Assembly: GCA_965198045.1 (NCBI GenBank)
Contig: CBDAOL010000011.1
Coordinates: 579,802 to 643,801, forward strand
DNA: 64,000 nucleotides
Origin: CBDDEC01 sp965198045
GTDB taxonomy: Bacteria > Chloroflexota > Dehalococcoidia > UBA2979
Reading direction: 5' to 3'
Within the stretch, counting starts at the first letter, position 1. Every line of letters starts with the position of its first letter. Shown here one piece after another: positions 56,518 to 64,000 of the stretch. The notes beneath the pieces were generated by a model. It saw only the letters and a program-made list of their open reading frames with translations, searched no databases and was not told the DNA's origin. A program made the position numbers and the translations under genes.

Positions 56518-57299
56518 CCGCCGTCGAACGCCCTACGAGCGAGCGAACCGCCGCCGCGCCGTACGCACATCGCGGAAGCGGCACGCCGCGAGGGGTGCAG
56601 TCCGTCAAGTTCAGCTTCTACCGCCTCAGCGACGATGCGCGCCGGCTACCGCACGAGGAGCGGCTCAGCCTCGATGTGGCGCTGCGAGAGCTGCTGCAGG
56701 CCTCAGCCGCGGCGATGGTCACGCGCACGTACTCGACGGTGGGGACGCGTGCCGACACCGACTTCCTCGTCTGGCAGGTCAACGACGACCTGGGCGCGAT
56801 CATGGACTGGCACAGCGAGCTACTACGCTCGCCGCTGGCGGGCGCGCTCGAGCGGACGCACTCCTACCTCTCGATGACCATGCGGTCGGTCTACGAGAAT
56901 CCGTTGCACCCGCCCGTCGAGAGCGCGACGAACCGCGAGCGTCTGCGCACCGATGGCGGCGACATCGAGTACCACTTCGTCTACCCGATGGCGAAGACCC
57001 GCGACTGGTACAAGCTGGCAGCCGACGAGCGGCAGCGGATCATGGCCGAGCACATCGAGGTCGGCCACAAGTACCACTCGGTCAAGATCAACACGACCTA
57101 CTCGTACGGCCTCGACGACCAGGAGTTCGTCGTCGCGTTCGAGGGCGATGAGCCGGGCGAGTTCCTGGCGCTGGTCCGCGAGCTGCGAGACTCCGAGTCC
57201 TCGTCGTACACGCTCTTCGATACGCCGATGTTCACCTGCCGGCGCATCGACGCCTCGGCGCTCGGGGAGCACGTCGGACTGACCGCGCCGGAGGCCTAG
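56514..57299 (+). CDS. HemQ-like coproheme decarboxylase (chlorite dismutase family)
   Basis: A 261-residue protein from GTG 56514, overlapping the AhbAB stop by 4 bp. FVYPMAKTRDWYKLAADERQ near 155-174 carries the YPM[AS]K motif with the catalytic Tyr of HemQ. AEHIEVGHKY near 178-187 has the proximal heme His, probably His180. NTTYSYGLDDQEFVVAFEGD near 193-212 is typical of HemQ and lacks the chlorite-dismutase Arg context. In the coproporphyrin-dependent pathway HemQ turns coproheme III into heme b. Next to AhbAB it may finish a siroheme-based route. Confidence 0.88.
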   Translation: MTAVERPTSERTAAAPYAHRGSGTPRGVQSVKFSFYRLSDDARRLPHEERLSLDVALRELLQASAAAMVTRTYSTVGTRADTDFLVWQVNDDLGAIMDWHSELLRSPLAGALERTHSYLSMTMRSVYENPLHPPVESATNRERLRTDGGDIEYHFVYPMAKTRDWYKLAADERQRIMAEHIEVGHKYHSVKINTTYSYGLDDQEFVVAFEGDEPGEFLALVRELRDSESSSYTLFDTPMFTCRRIDASALGEHVGLTAPEA

Positions 57300-57330
57300 C
57301 CGTCTTCGGGGGCCAGCTCGGGCCGTCGCG

Positions 57331-58196
57331 CTAGCCGCCCTGTCGCGGCGGAAACTGCGGGATCTGCGGTACCGGGTTGCGGCGCTCGAGGATGTTCTCC
57401 ATGCGGGTGCGGATCGAGGCGTCGAAATCGTCGTGCGTGAGGATGTAGAACTGCTCGTCACGGATCGCGGCGAGCACCTTGTCTGCGACCTCCGAGGGCG
57501 GGATGCCAAGCTCGCCGATGCGCTCGATGCTCTCGGCCCACTGCGCCTCGAGCGCCGCGTCGTCAGGCCGCTCGTCCCAGAGAGCGTCTGGCCGGTTTCT
57601 CGACGACGCACCGATCTTCGTCGCGACGAAGCCGGGGCAGAGCACGTGCGCCTGCACGGGTGAGTTGCGCATCGACAGCTGCAGCGCCTCCGAGGCGCGC
57701 ACGACCGCGTGCTTGGTGACGCTGTAGATGTCCATCATACCGCCGGTGAGCCCGGCGACGGAGCCGGTGTTCACGACCGCGGCCGGCTCGCCCTGCTCGA
57801 TCATGATGGGAACGAACGTCTTGATGCCGTAGACGACACCCCACCAGTTCACACCGAAGGTCCAGTTCCAATCGTTCAGTGAGCGCTCCCAGATCGCCTC
57901 GCCGAGGCCGCCTCCACCCACGCCGGCGTTGTTGCAGAGGATGTGTACGCCGCCGAACTCGTCGAGCGTTTGCTGCGCGAGGTCCTGCACGGAATCGTAG
58001 CTCGAGGTGTCGGCGCGGACGCCGATGACATCACGCTCCTGTTGCCGCAGTTCAGCGACCGCTGCCTCGAGGGCTGGCTCCTCGATGTCCGCGAGCACCA
58101 CTTTCATGCCCTCGGCGGCGAAGCGGTCGGCCATCGCTCGGCCGATCCCGCTCGCTGCGCCGGCCACGACGCCACTTTGCCCTCGAAGTCCTGCAT
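57331..58196 (-). pseudogene. Short-chain dehydrogenase/reductase, frameshifted near N-terminus
   Basis: The natural start is ATG 58196 (MQDFEGKVA). One base seems missing at about 58166-58176, after which the frame resumes as VVAGAASGIGRAMADRFAAE. HILCNNAGVGGGG, NTGSVAG and the active-site YSVTKHA follow, and the C-terminus IPPSEVADKVLAAIRDEQFY with ILTHDDF is shared with the paralogue at 34221. A longer open frame from 58290 bypasses the natural start with unrelated residues. Substrate is unknown. It converges with the HemQ gene. Confidence 0.85.
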
Positions 58197-58326
58197 GCTC
58201 GCCGCGCTTCCGTGCGCGCGGCACGGTCGCACAGATCGAGGGCGCGTCACAACAGTCGTGCAACATCCGCGGGCGGCCGCTGGCTATCATGCGCGGACCT
58301 CGAGGAGCGAACGAAGGAGGCTGCCG

Positions 58327-59097
58327 ATGCCGAAGATCACGATGCTGTTACCGGGCGCGCCCCTGGGGTCCGACTCGGGCGCGGTGGCGTTCTGCAGCGT
58401 CTTCCTCATCGAAGGCGACGGGCGGCGCGTGCTGTTCGACTCGGCGCATGTGGGGCGTCGCCAGCAGTTGAAGGCGGCCCTCGCTGCGCTCGACCTGACG
58501 CCCGAGGACATCGACGCGCAGTTCCTCTCGCATGCGCACTGGGACCACGTGCAGAACGCGGATGTCTTCCTGGACGCACCGATGTTGATTCACCGCGACG
58601 AGTATCGCTACGCACACCAGCCGCACCACAACGACTGGGCGACGCCGGCGTGGACCGGCGCGATCCTCGACATGTGCACGATCGAGGAGGTGGGCGAGGG
58701 GGCCGAGTTGATGTCGGGCTGCCGCGTGCTTGACCTGCCGGGGCACTCGCCGGGGTCGATCGGCCTCGAGGTCGAGACGGACGACGGCGTCTGCATCCTC
58801 ACAGGGGACGCCGTGCACAGCGCTGCGGTGGCGATGGCCGGTGAGAGTTCGCTGGTGTTCTGGAACGCGGAGCAGGCGGACGCTTCGGTGAAGCGCGTCG
58901 CGGCGGCGTCGAGGGACGATGGCGCGCTGGTCTACCCGGGCCACGACTCGCCGTTCCGCATCCGTGACGGCGAGGTGGACTACCTCGAGCATCCCAAGAT
59001 CATCGTCACCACGCGTCCGTGGATGACGATCGTCGAGAACCCGACGCCGGGCCCGCGCTGGGTGATGCCGGGCATCGAGGACCAGCGGCTCGCGTGA
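58327..59097 (+). CDS. MBL-fold hydrolase (AHL-lactonase-like)
   Basis: A 256-residue protein from ATG 58327 (MPKITMLLPGAPLGSDSGAV). The metal site SHAHWDHVQNADVFLD near 68-83 matches HxHxDH. LPGHSPGSIGLEVETDDG and ILTGDAVHSAAVAM give the further His and bridging Asp, and LVYPGHDSPFRIRDG the last His. It resembles the N-acyl homoserine lactonase branch, but that group includes many lactone and ester hydrolases of other function. No autoinducer synthase is seen nearby, so a catabolic lactonase is more likely. Confidence 0.85.
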   Translation: MPKITMLLPGAPLGSDSGAVAFCSVFLIEGDGRRVLFDSAHVGRRQQLKAALAALDLTPEDIDAQFLSHAHWDHVQNADVFLDAPMLIHRDEYRYAHQPHHNDWATPAWTGAILDMCTIEEVGEGAELMSGCRVLDLPGHSPGSIGLEVETDDGVCILTGDAVHSAAVAMAGESSLVFWNAEQADASVKRVAAASRDDGALVYPGHDSPFRIRDGEVDYLEHPKIIVTTRPWMTIVENPTPGPRWVMPGIEDQRLA

Positions 59098-59200
59098 CGC
59101 CGCGGCCGGGATCGGCGTGCCGCCGAGGCGGTTGGCGCGCCCCTCGGCATGTGCGATTGTTTGTCGGCGGGCTGGCCCGCGTGACGGAGAGGGAACCACC

Positions 59201-60397
59201 ATGGGCGAGGTGCGACTCCCCCTCGAAGGGGTGCGGGTGCTCGACCTGACGCGAGTCCGTGCGGGACCGACGGCTGCCCGACAGCTCGCCGACTGGGGCG
59301 CCGAGGTCGTGAAAATCGAGGAGCCACCCGACCCGACCTCGACCGTCGAGGCGATCACGGGCGCGCGGCACGGGCCGGACTTCCAGAACCTTCATCGCAA
59401 CAAGCGCTCGCTCACGCTCAACCTGAAGCACGACGCTGGTCGCGAAGTGTTCATCCGCCTGGCGACGGACGCGGATGTGATCGTCGAGAACTACCGGCCA
59501 AGCGTAAAGCATCGCCTGGGGGTGGACTACGAGGCGGTGCGGGCGGTGAACCCTCGGATCATCTACGGCAGCATCTCCGGCTTCGGCCAGAGCGGGCCGT
59601 ATCGCGACCGTCCCGGGGTCGATCAGATCGCGCAGGGGATGGGCGGGCTGATGTCGATCACGGGCCTACCCGGCCAGGGGCCGGTGCGTGTCGGTATACC
59701 GATTGCCGACTTGACGGCCGGTATGTACCTCGCACAGGGCATCTTGCTCGCGCTGATCGAGCGCGAGCGGTCAGGCGAAGGGCAGTGGGTCCACACCTCG
59801 CTGCTGGAGGCGCAAATCGCGATGCTCGACTTCCAGGCGGCGCGCTGGCTGATCGGCCACGAGCGGCCGCCGCAAGCGGGGAACAACCATCCAACGGCCA
59901 TCCCGACGGGTGTGTTCGAGACCTCAGACGGTCACATCAACATCGCCGCCTCGGGCGAGGCGCTCTATGTGCGGATGTGCAACGCGATCGGGGCGCCGGA
60001 GCTGATCGCGCACGAGGACTACAAGACGGGCGGTGCCCGCTACCGCAACCGCGATGCGCTCAACGCCGAGATCGACGCGAAGACGGCGGCGAAGACGAGC
60101 GCCGAGTGGGTCGATCTACTGAACGAGGCTGGCGTCCCGTGCGGTCCGATCAACTACGTCGACGAGACGCTCGAGGATCCGCAGGTCAAACACCTCGGCA
60201 TCGCGACGCCGGTGGAGAGCGACGCGCTGGGGCGCATCGAGGTCGTTGGCCAGGCCGTGAACCTCGAGCGGACGCCGCAGCCTTCGGAGATGCGCCGTGC
60301 GACGCCGGAGATCGGCGAACATAGCGACGAGGTGCTCGGTGAGGCGGGGTTCAGCGCCGAGGAGATTGCGGCGTTGCGCGAGTCGGCGACGATTTAG
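59201..60397 (+). CDS. Class III CoA-transferase
   Basis: A 398-residue protein; ATG 59201 opens MGEVRLPLEGVRVLDLTRVR. DWGAEVVKIEEPPDPT, NLHRNKRSLTLNLKHDAGRE and IYGSISGFGQSGPYRDRPGV are the conserved early blocks. DQIAQGMGGLMSITG follows, with the likely catalytic Asp. It closely resembles formyl-CoA/succinyl-CoA transferases of the CaiB group, but the acid is unknown. It is followed by enoyl-CoA hydratase and a second CoA-transferase, so it is probably part of one degradation route. Confidence 0.92.
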   Translation: MGEVRLPLEGVRVLDLTRVRAGPTAARQLADWGAEVVKIEEPPDPTSTVEAITGARHGPDFQNLHRNKRSLTLNLKHDAGREVFIRLATDADVIVENYRPSVKHRLGVDYEAVRAVNPRIIYGSISGFGQSGPYRDRPGVDQIAQGMGGLMSITGLPGQGPVRVGIPIADLTAGMYLAQGILLALIERERSGEGQWVHTSLLEAQIAMLDFQAARWLIGHERPPQAGNNHPTAIPTGVFETSDGHINIAASGEALYVRMCNAIGAPELIAHEDYKTGGARYRNRDALNAEIDAKTAAKTSAEWVDLLNEAGVPCGPINYVDETLEDPQVKHLGIATPVESDALGRIEVVGQAVNLERTPQPSEMRRATPEIGEHSDEVLGEAGFSAEEIAALRESATI

Positions 60398-60429
60398 CGA
60401 CGCCTGGAGCGTTATCGAGAGGGCATCAC

Positions 60430-61233
60430 GTGGAGGAACTGCAACTCCAGACCGAGAAGATGATCGGCCGCAAGGGCGATGGTATTGGTTGGATGATCTT
60501 CAACAACCCCGAGCGCCGGAACGCGATGTCGATCGAGATGAACCGGGCGATCCCGGAGATCCTCCACGACTTCCGCGACGACCCCGAGGTGCGCGTGGTC
60601 GTCCTCACAGGGGCGGGCGGCAAGGCGTTCGTCTCGGGCGCTGACATCTCCGAGTTCGACGCGCGACGGGCCTCGCCAGAGTCGATCGCCGAGTACGACG
60701 CGATTGGGGCGGCTGCCGGGCGCGCGTATGGCGAGCTTGAGAAACCGTTGATCGCGATGATCGATGGCTTCTGCATGGGCGGCGGGCTGCTGACGGCGCT
60801 TCGCGCTGACCTCCGCATCGCCAGCGAAGAGTCGAGGTTTGGCGTTCCCGCTGTGCGGCTCGGCCTCGGCTACGGATACTCCTCGACGAAGACGATCGTT
60901 GACCTGGTGGGCCCGGGCAATGCGCGCGAGATCTTGCTCACCGGCGGTCAGTTTGACGCGCCGCGAGCCCTCGACATGGGCCTGATCAACCGCGTCGTGC
61001 CGCAGGAGGAGCTGCAGCCGACCGTCGAGGAGCTGGCCGCCACGATCGCGAGCAACGCGCCGCTGACGGTGCGCCTCGTTCGAGCCTCGATCGCCGAGGC
61101 GCTGCGGGCCCCGGAGCAGCGGGACCCGGCTGCCATCCAGGCGATGGTCGACGCCTGCTTCGCCAGCGAGGACTACGGCGAGGGGCGTCGCGCGTTCGCA
61201 GAGAAGCGCCAGCCCAACTTCAGCGGGCGCTAG
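60430..61233 (+). CDS. Enoyl-CoA hydratase/isomerase family protein
   Basis: A 267-residue crotonase-fold protein from GTG 60430. GKAFVSGADISEFDARRAS near 70-88 has the first oxyanion-hole segment. MIDGFCMGGGLLTALRADLR with IASEESRFGVPAVRLGLGYG near 112-150 is the CoA-binding and catalytic region. The usual second catalytic Glu is not obvious (GLGYGYSSTKTI), so the reaction may be isomerisation or hydrolysis rather than hydration. It lies between two CoA-transferase genes, spaced 32 bp and 2 bp. Confidence 0.9.
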   Translation: MEELQLQTEKMIGRKGDGIGWMIFNNPERRNAMSIEMNRAIPEILHDFRDDPEVRVVVLTGAGGKAFVSGADISEFDARRASPESIAEYDAIGAAAGRAYGELEKPLIAMIDGFCMGGGLLTALRADLRIASEESRFGVPAVRLGLGYGYSSTKTIVDLVGPGNAREILLTGGQFDAPRALDMGLINRVVPQEELQPTVEELAATIASNAPLTVRLVRASIAEALRAPEQRDPAAIQAMVDACFASEDYGEGRRAFAEKRQPNFSGR

Positions 61234-61235
61234 CG

Positions 61236-62501
61236 ATGCCCTCGAGTGCCGCGCCCGAGGAGCGCCCGCCGCTCAACCGCCGCGGGCCGCTGACGGGCCT
61301 CCGAGTGCTCGACCTGACGTGGGTGCTGTCGGGGCCGTTCGCCACGCTGACGCTCGCGGACCTCGGGGCCGACGTCGTCAAGTGCGAGCGTCCGCCGTAC
61401 GGCGACGTGTCCCGCACCACCGGGCCCATCATCGATGGCGAGTCCGGGTACTTCTTCTCGGTGAACCGGGGCAAGCGCTCGATCTCGATCGACCTCAAGG
61501 AGGAAAGGGGGCGCGACCTCTTCAAGCAGCTTGTCGTCGAGTTCGATGTGGTGGTCGAGAACTTCCGGCCCGGCGTCATGGCTGCCCTCGGGCTCGGCTA
61601 CGGCGCGCTGTCCGCGGTCAATCCGCGGCTGATCTACTGCGCCATCTCCGGTTACGGGCAGACCGGGCCGATGCGCGACCAGCCCGCCCTCGACGTGGTG
61701 GTGCAGGGCGCTGGCGGGGTGATGTCGGTCACCGGTGCGCCCGATGGGCCGCCGGCGCGGCCCGGCCTGTCGCTAGCCGACATCTCGGCGGGGCTGTACG
61801 GCGCGATCGGTATCCTCGCCGCGCTGCGTGAGCGTGAGAGCTCTGGCCTCGGTCAGTTCGTGGACGTCTCCATGCTCGACTGCCAGATTGCCATCCAGGA
61901 GAACGCGCTGATGCGCTACCACCTGACGGGTGAGCCGCCGCGAGCGCTGGGCACGCGTCACCCGACGGCGGTGCCGTTCCAGGCGTTCCAGACGGCGGAC
62001 GGCTATCTCGTGATCGCGCTGGCATGGAGCGTGCCGAACCAGTGGCACCTGCTCTGCGCCGAGCTCGGTGTCGTCGAGATCGCGGACGACGAGCGCTTCG
62101 CGACTTCGGCGGCGCGCTCGAGGAACCATGGCGAACTCGAACCGCTGCTGGCGGCCGCGTTCCTGGAGCGGACCACCGAGGCGTGGCTGCCGCCGCTGCA
62201 GGAGTACGGCATCCCCTGCGGCCCGCTGAACACGATCCCGCAGGCGGCGGCCCTGCCGCAGATCGCCGAGCGCGAGATGCTCGTACCTACTGAGCACCAC
62301 ACCTTCGGCGAGGTGCCCTTGCCGAACACGCCGGTCAAGCTCTCACGCACGCCCGGCGGCATCGCCGGCACGTCGCCGGACATGGGCGAGCACAGTCGCG
62401 AGGTCCTCGCGGAGTTGCTTGGCCTCGATGCGGCCGCGATCGAGGACCTGATCGAGCGTGGGCTCGTCGCCGAGGAGCGGCCGGAGATCGACCTCGGCTA
62501 G
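61236..62501 (+). CDS. Class III CoA-transferase
   Basis: A 421-residue family III protein. TGLRVLDLTWVLSGPFATLT, then LADLGADVVKCERPPYGDVS and SVNRGKRSISIDLKEERGRD are the family blocks. QPALDVVVQGAGGVMSVTG carries the likely nucleophile Asp. It is distinct in sequence from the copy at 59201, so the two are not a recent duplication. It starts 2 bp after the hydratase stop. Confidence 0.92.
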   Translation: MPSSAAPEERPPLNRRGPLTGLRVLDLTWVLSGPFATLTLADLGADVVKCERPPYGDVSRTTGPIIDGESGYFFSVNRGKRSISIDLKEERGRDLFKQLVVEFDVVVENFRPGVMAALGLGYGALSAVNPRLIYCAISGYGQTGPMRDQPALDVVVQGAGGVMSVTGAPDGPPARPGLSLADISAGLYGAIGILAALRERESSGLGQFVDVSMLDCQIAIQENALMRYHLTGEPPRALGTRHPTAVPFQAFQTADGYLVIALAWSVPNQWHLLCAELGVVEIADDERFATSAARSRNHGELEPLLAAAFLERTTEAWLPPLQEYGIPCGPLNTIPQAAALPQIAEREMLVPTEHHTFGEVPLPNTPVKLSRTPGGIAGTSPDMGEHSREVLAELLGLDAAAIEDLIERGLVAEERPEIDLG

Positions 62502-62520
62502 CGAACGAAGGGAGGCGGAC

Positions 62521-63375
62521 ATGCCAGAGCCGTACAGCGAGCGCGCGGCCGCGATCCTCAAGGGCGCGGTCGACATCCACGTTCACACGGGGCCGGATCC
62601 CTATGCCGACCGGCGCATGGACGCGCGGGAGCTCGTCGAGGACGCGCGCACGCATGGCCTCGGTGGGGTGGTGCTGAAGAGCCACGAATACAACACGCAG
62701 CCGCTGGCCTGGCTGCTCAACGAGCTGTATGACGACATCGACGTCTACGGCGGCATGTCGCTGGACCACGGCATGGGCGGCCTCAACCCGGAGGCGGTGC
62801 GCGTCGCGATGCGCATCGGCACGCGCTTCGTCTGGTTCCCGACGTTCGATGCGGCGCATTGGCGCGGCTACCGACCCCAGCAGTTCAACAGCCTGCAGCC
62901 ACCGATCCGAGTGCTCGAGGAGGGGCTGACGCTGCGCGCTGACGTGCATGCGATCCTCGACGAGCTGGCCGAGCACGACGGGGTCCTGGCGACCGGGCAC
63001 CTCTCGACGGAGGAGACGCTGGCGCTGGTCTGGGCCGCGCGCGACCGCGACATCCGGACGATCGTGACACATGCGTCGTTCTGGATCCCGACGGAGGCGC
63101 AGAAGGAGATGGCCGACCTCGGCGCGTACATCGAGCACGTGGGCGGGCTCGCCCTACGCGAAGGCGGCGACGAGGCGTTCGCCACGATCGTCGAGCAGAC
63201 GCGTGCCGTCGGGCCGCAGCACGTCGTGATCTCGACCGACCTCGGCCAGGCCGCGAACCCGCCGCCGCCCGAGGGCTTCGGCGTTGTGATCGACCGGCTA
63301 CTGGATGCCGGCTTCAGCGACGAGGACGTGGCGACGATGGTGCGAACGAACCCTCGGACGATCGTCGACGACTGA
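62521..63375 (+). CDS. DUF6282-like amidohydrolase-fold protein
   Basis: A 284-residue protein from ATG 62521, with GGAGGCGG upstream. GAVDIHVHTGPDPYADRRMD near 16-35 holds the HxH motif of metal-dependent hydrolases. GVVLKSHEYNTQPLAWLLNE, LATGHLSTEETLALVWAARD and IVTHASFWIPTEAQKEMADL carry further His residues. VVISTDLGQAANPPPPEGF has the Asp of a TIM-barrel hydrolase. Substrate is unknown; the family is poorly studied. It ends the plus-strand CoA operon. Confidence 0.82.
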   Translation: MPEPYSERAAAILKGAVDIHVHTGPDPYADRRMDARELVEDARTHGLGGVVLKSHEYNTQPLAWLLNELYDDIDVYGGMSLDHGMGGLNPEAVRVAMRIGTRFVWFPTFDAAHWRGYRPQQFNSLQPPIRVLEEGLTLRADVHAILDELAEHDGVLATGHLSTEETLALVWAARDRDIRTIVTHASFWIPTEAQKEMADLGAYIEHVGGLALREGGDEAFATIVEQTRAVGPQHVVISTDLGQAANPPPPEGFGVVIDRLLDAGFSDEDVATMVRTNPRTIVDD

Positions 63376-63396
63376 CAGCGCCCGGCGGAAGAGCCG

Positions 63397-64000
63397 CTAG
63401 GTGAAGGTGAAGCTCAAGCCGAGGCGCTCCTCGGTCTCTCGGAACCAGCCGATCACCTCGGAGTGGTACGGAATGCCGTCGGCGAGCCGGCGACGCTCCT
63501 CCTCCGCCTCGAGCTGGCCGGGGTAGACGACGCGCTCGTGCCCGGGCGCGGGCGGCGTCTCGGCGAGGCCGCGGAGCATGTCGTCCATCTGCGCCTTGAA
63601 CGCCTCGATGTCCGCGAACGCCTCGATGCGGTAGGCCATGAGATGGAACGCGGGCTCGAGGGCCATGAAGCCGGGGCCGATGCCGGAGAACATGCCGGTC
63701 AGGATGTCGATCACGGCGGCGAGGCCGTAGCCCTTGTGCGAACCCAGCTCACGCGTACTGCCCAGGGGGAGCAGGTAGTACTTGTCGGGGAGTTCGGCCA
63801 GCTCCTCCATGATCGGCGTGCCGTCGGGCGATGCGATCCAGCCGGGGGCGATCGGCGCTCCGACCCGCTTCGCCAGGCGCATCTTGTTCTGCGCCACCTG
63901 GGTCGTGCCGACATCGAAGACGAACGGCGCCATCGTCGCCGCGGGCGCCGCCCACGCGATGGGGTTGGTGCCGAAGCGTGGCTCGGCGGCGAAGGTCGGC
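63397..64000 (-). CDS. Malate/L-lactate dehydrogenase (Ldh_2) family, 5' end outside window
   Basis: The frame is open to the right edge. The visible part begins FAAEPRFGTNPIAWAAPAAT and continues FVFDVGTTQVAQNKMRLAKR, the conserved Ldh_2 segment with substrate and NAD(P) contacts. LGSHKGYGLAAVIDILTGMF near the middle is also diagnostic. The C-terminal half (FADIEAFKAQMDDMLRGLAE) is complete to the stop at 63397. Relatives oxidise malate, sulfolactate, ureidoglycolate or 2-hydroxy acids. It is convergent with the hydrolase operon. Confidence 0.88.
   Translation of the reverse strand, partial: PTFAAEPRFGTNPIAWAAPAATMAPFVFDVGTTQVAQNKMRLAKRVGAPIAPGWIASPDGTPIMEELAELPDKYYLLPLGSTRELGSHKGYGLAAVIDILTGMFSGIGPGFMALEPAFHLMAYRIEAFADIEAFKAQMDDMLRGLAETPPAPGHERVVYPGQLEAEEERRRLADGIPYHSEVIGWFRETEERLGLSFTFT

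Noticed and set aside
58196..58290. Upstream extension of the SDR open frame to 58290
   Set aside because: The extension is not SDR-like; the natural start MQDFEGKVA lies in another frame at 58196.

Overview
The window is high-GC bacterial chromosome, almost fully coding, with short intergenic gaps and many 1-20 bp gene overlaps. The gene set is a membrane pyrophosphatase, a PII-like c-di-AMP receptor, many class III CoA-transferases, LLM flavin oxidoreductases, an Ahb-type siroheme decarboxylase and a HemQ-like protein. This suggests a Chloroflexota lineage, probably Dehalococcoidia/SAR202-like. That placement is inference from gene content, not a phylogeny. No rRNA, tRNA, CRISPR array or prophage was seen. 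Layout: 1-20 kb is mostly housekeeping (DUF1385 protein, L31, L27, L21, FtsH, RNase HII, YraN, FmdB-like protein, K+-type membrane pyrophosphatase, glycyl-tRNA synthetase, 7Fe ferredoxin, UvrA). Set among these are a DedA protein, a degenerate HD-GYP protein, a coupled membrane peptide/DarA pair and a collagen-like lipoprotein. From 21.6 to 35.1 kb lies a mainly minus-strand catabolic block: CoA-transferase, serine hydrolase, HpaI aldolase, S9 peptidase, a ferritin-like/ferredoxin/ferritin-like trio, amidohydrolase, LLM monooxygenase and SDR. Four genes in this block are damaged, by an IS1182-type insertion, two probable C-to-T nonsense changes, a 22-bp tandem array and a frameshift. From 35.3 to 39.2 kb is an oligopeptide-type ABC importer without ATPases, followed by a lipoprotein, a LacI regulator and a nitroreductase. 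From 41.6 to 57.3 kb is a tetrapyrrole/sulfur hub. A minus-strand operon (DUF4202, Met8-like, HemA, HemC, CobA-HemD fusion, HemB, HemL) makes uroporphyrinogen III and siroheme. It is divergent from a plus-strand sulfate-assimilation run (sulfite reductase, CysD, CysN, APS reductase), with a 14-bp perfect palindrome between them. Downstream is an overlapping set: aldo/keto reductase, AhbA-AhbB-like siroheme decarboxylase fusion, HemQ-like protein. From 57.3 to 64 kb is a second CoA-linked catabolic block (SDR, MBL hydrolase, two CoA-transferases, enoyl-CoA hydratase, DUF6282-like hydrolase, Ldh_2 dehydrogenase). How it works together: siroheme made by the hem/cys genes serves sulfite reductase. 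It could also be drawn through AhbAB and, via a step not encoded here, to HemQ and heme. Many conserved genes carry a single-base frameshift (DedA, HD-GYP, phosphoesterase, response regulator, two SDRs, AhbAB). Either the assembly has residual indels or decay is widespread, so every broken call should be checked against reads.
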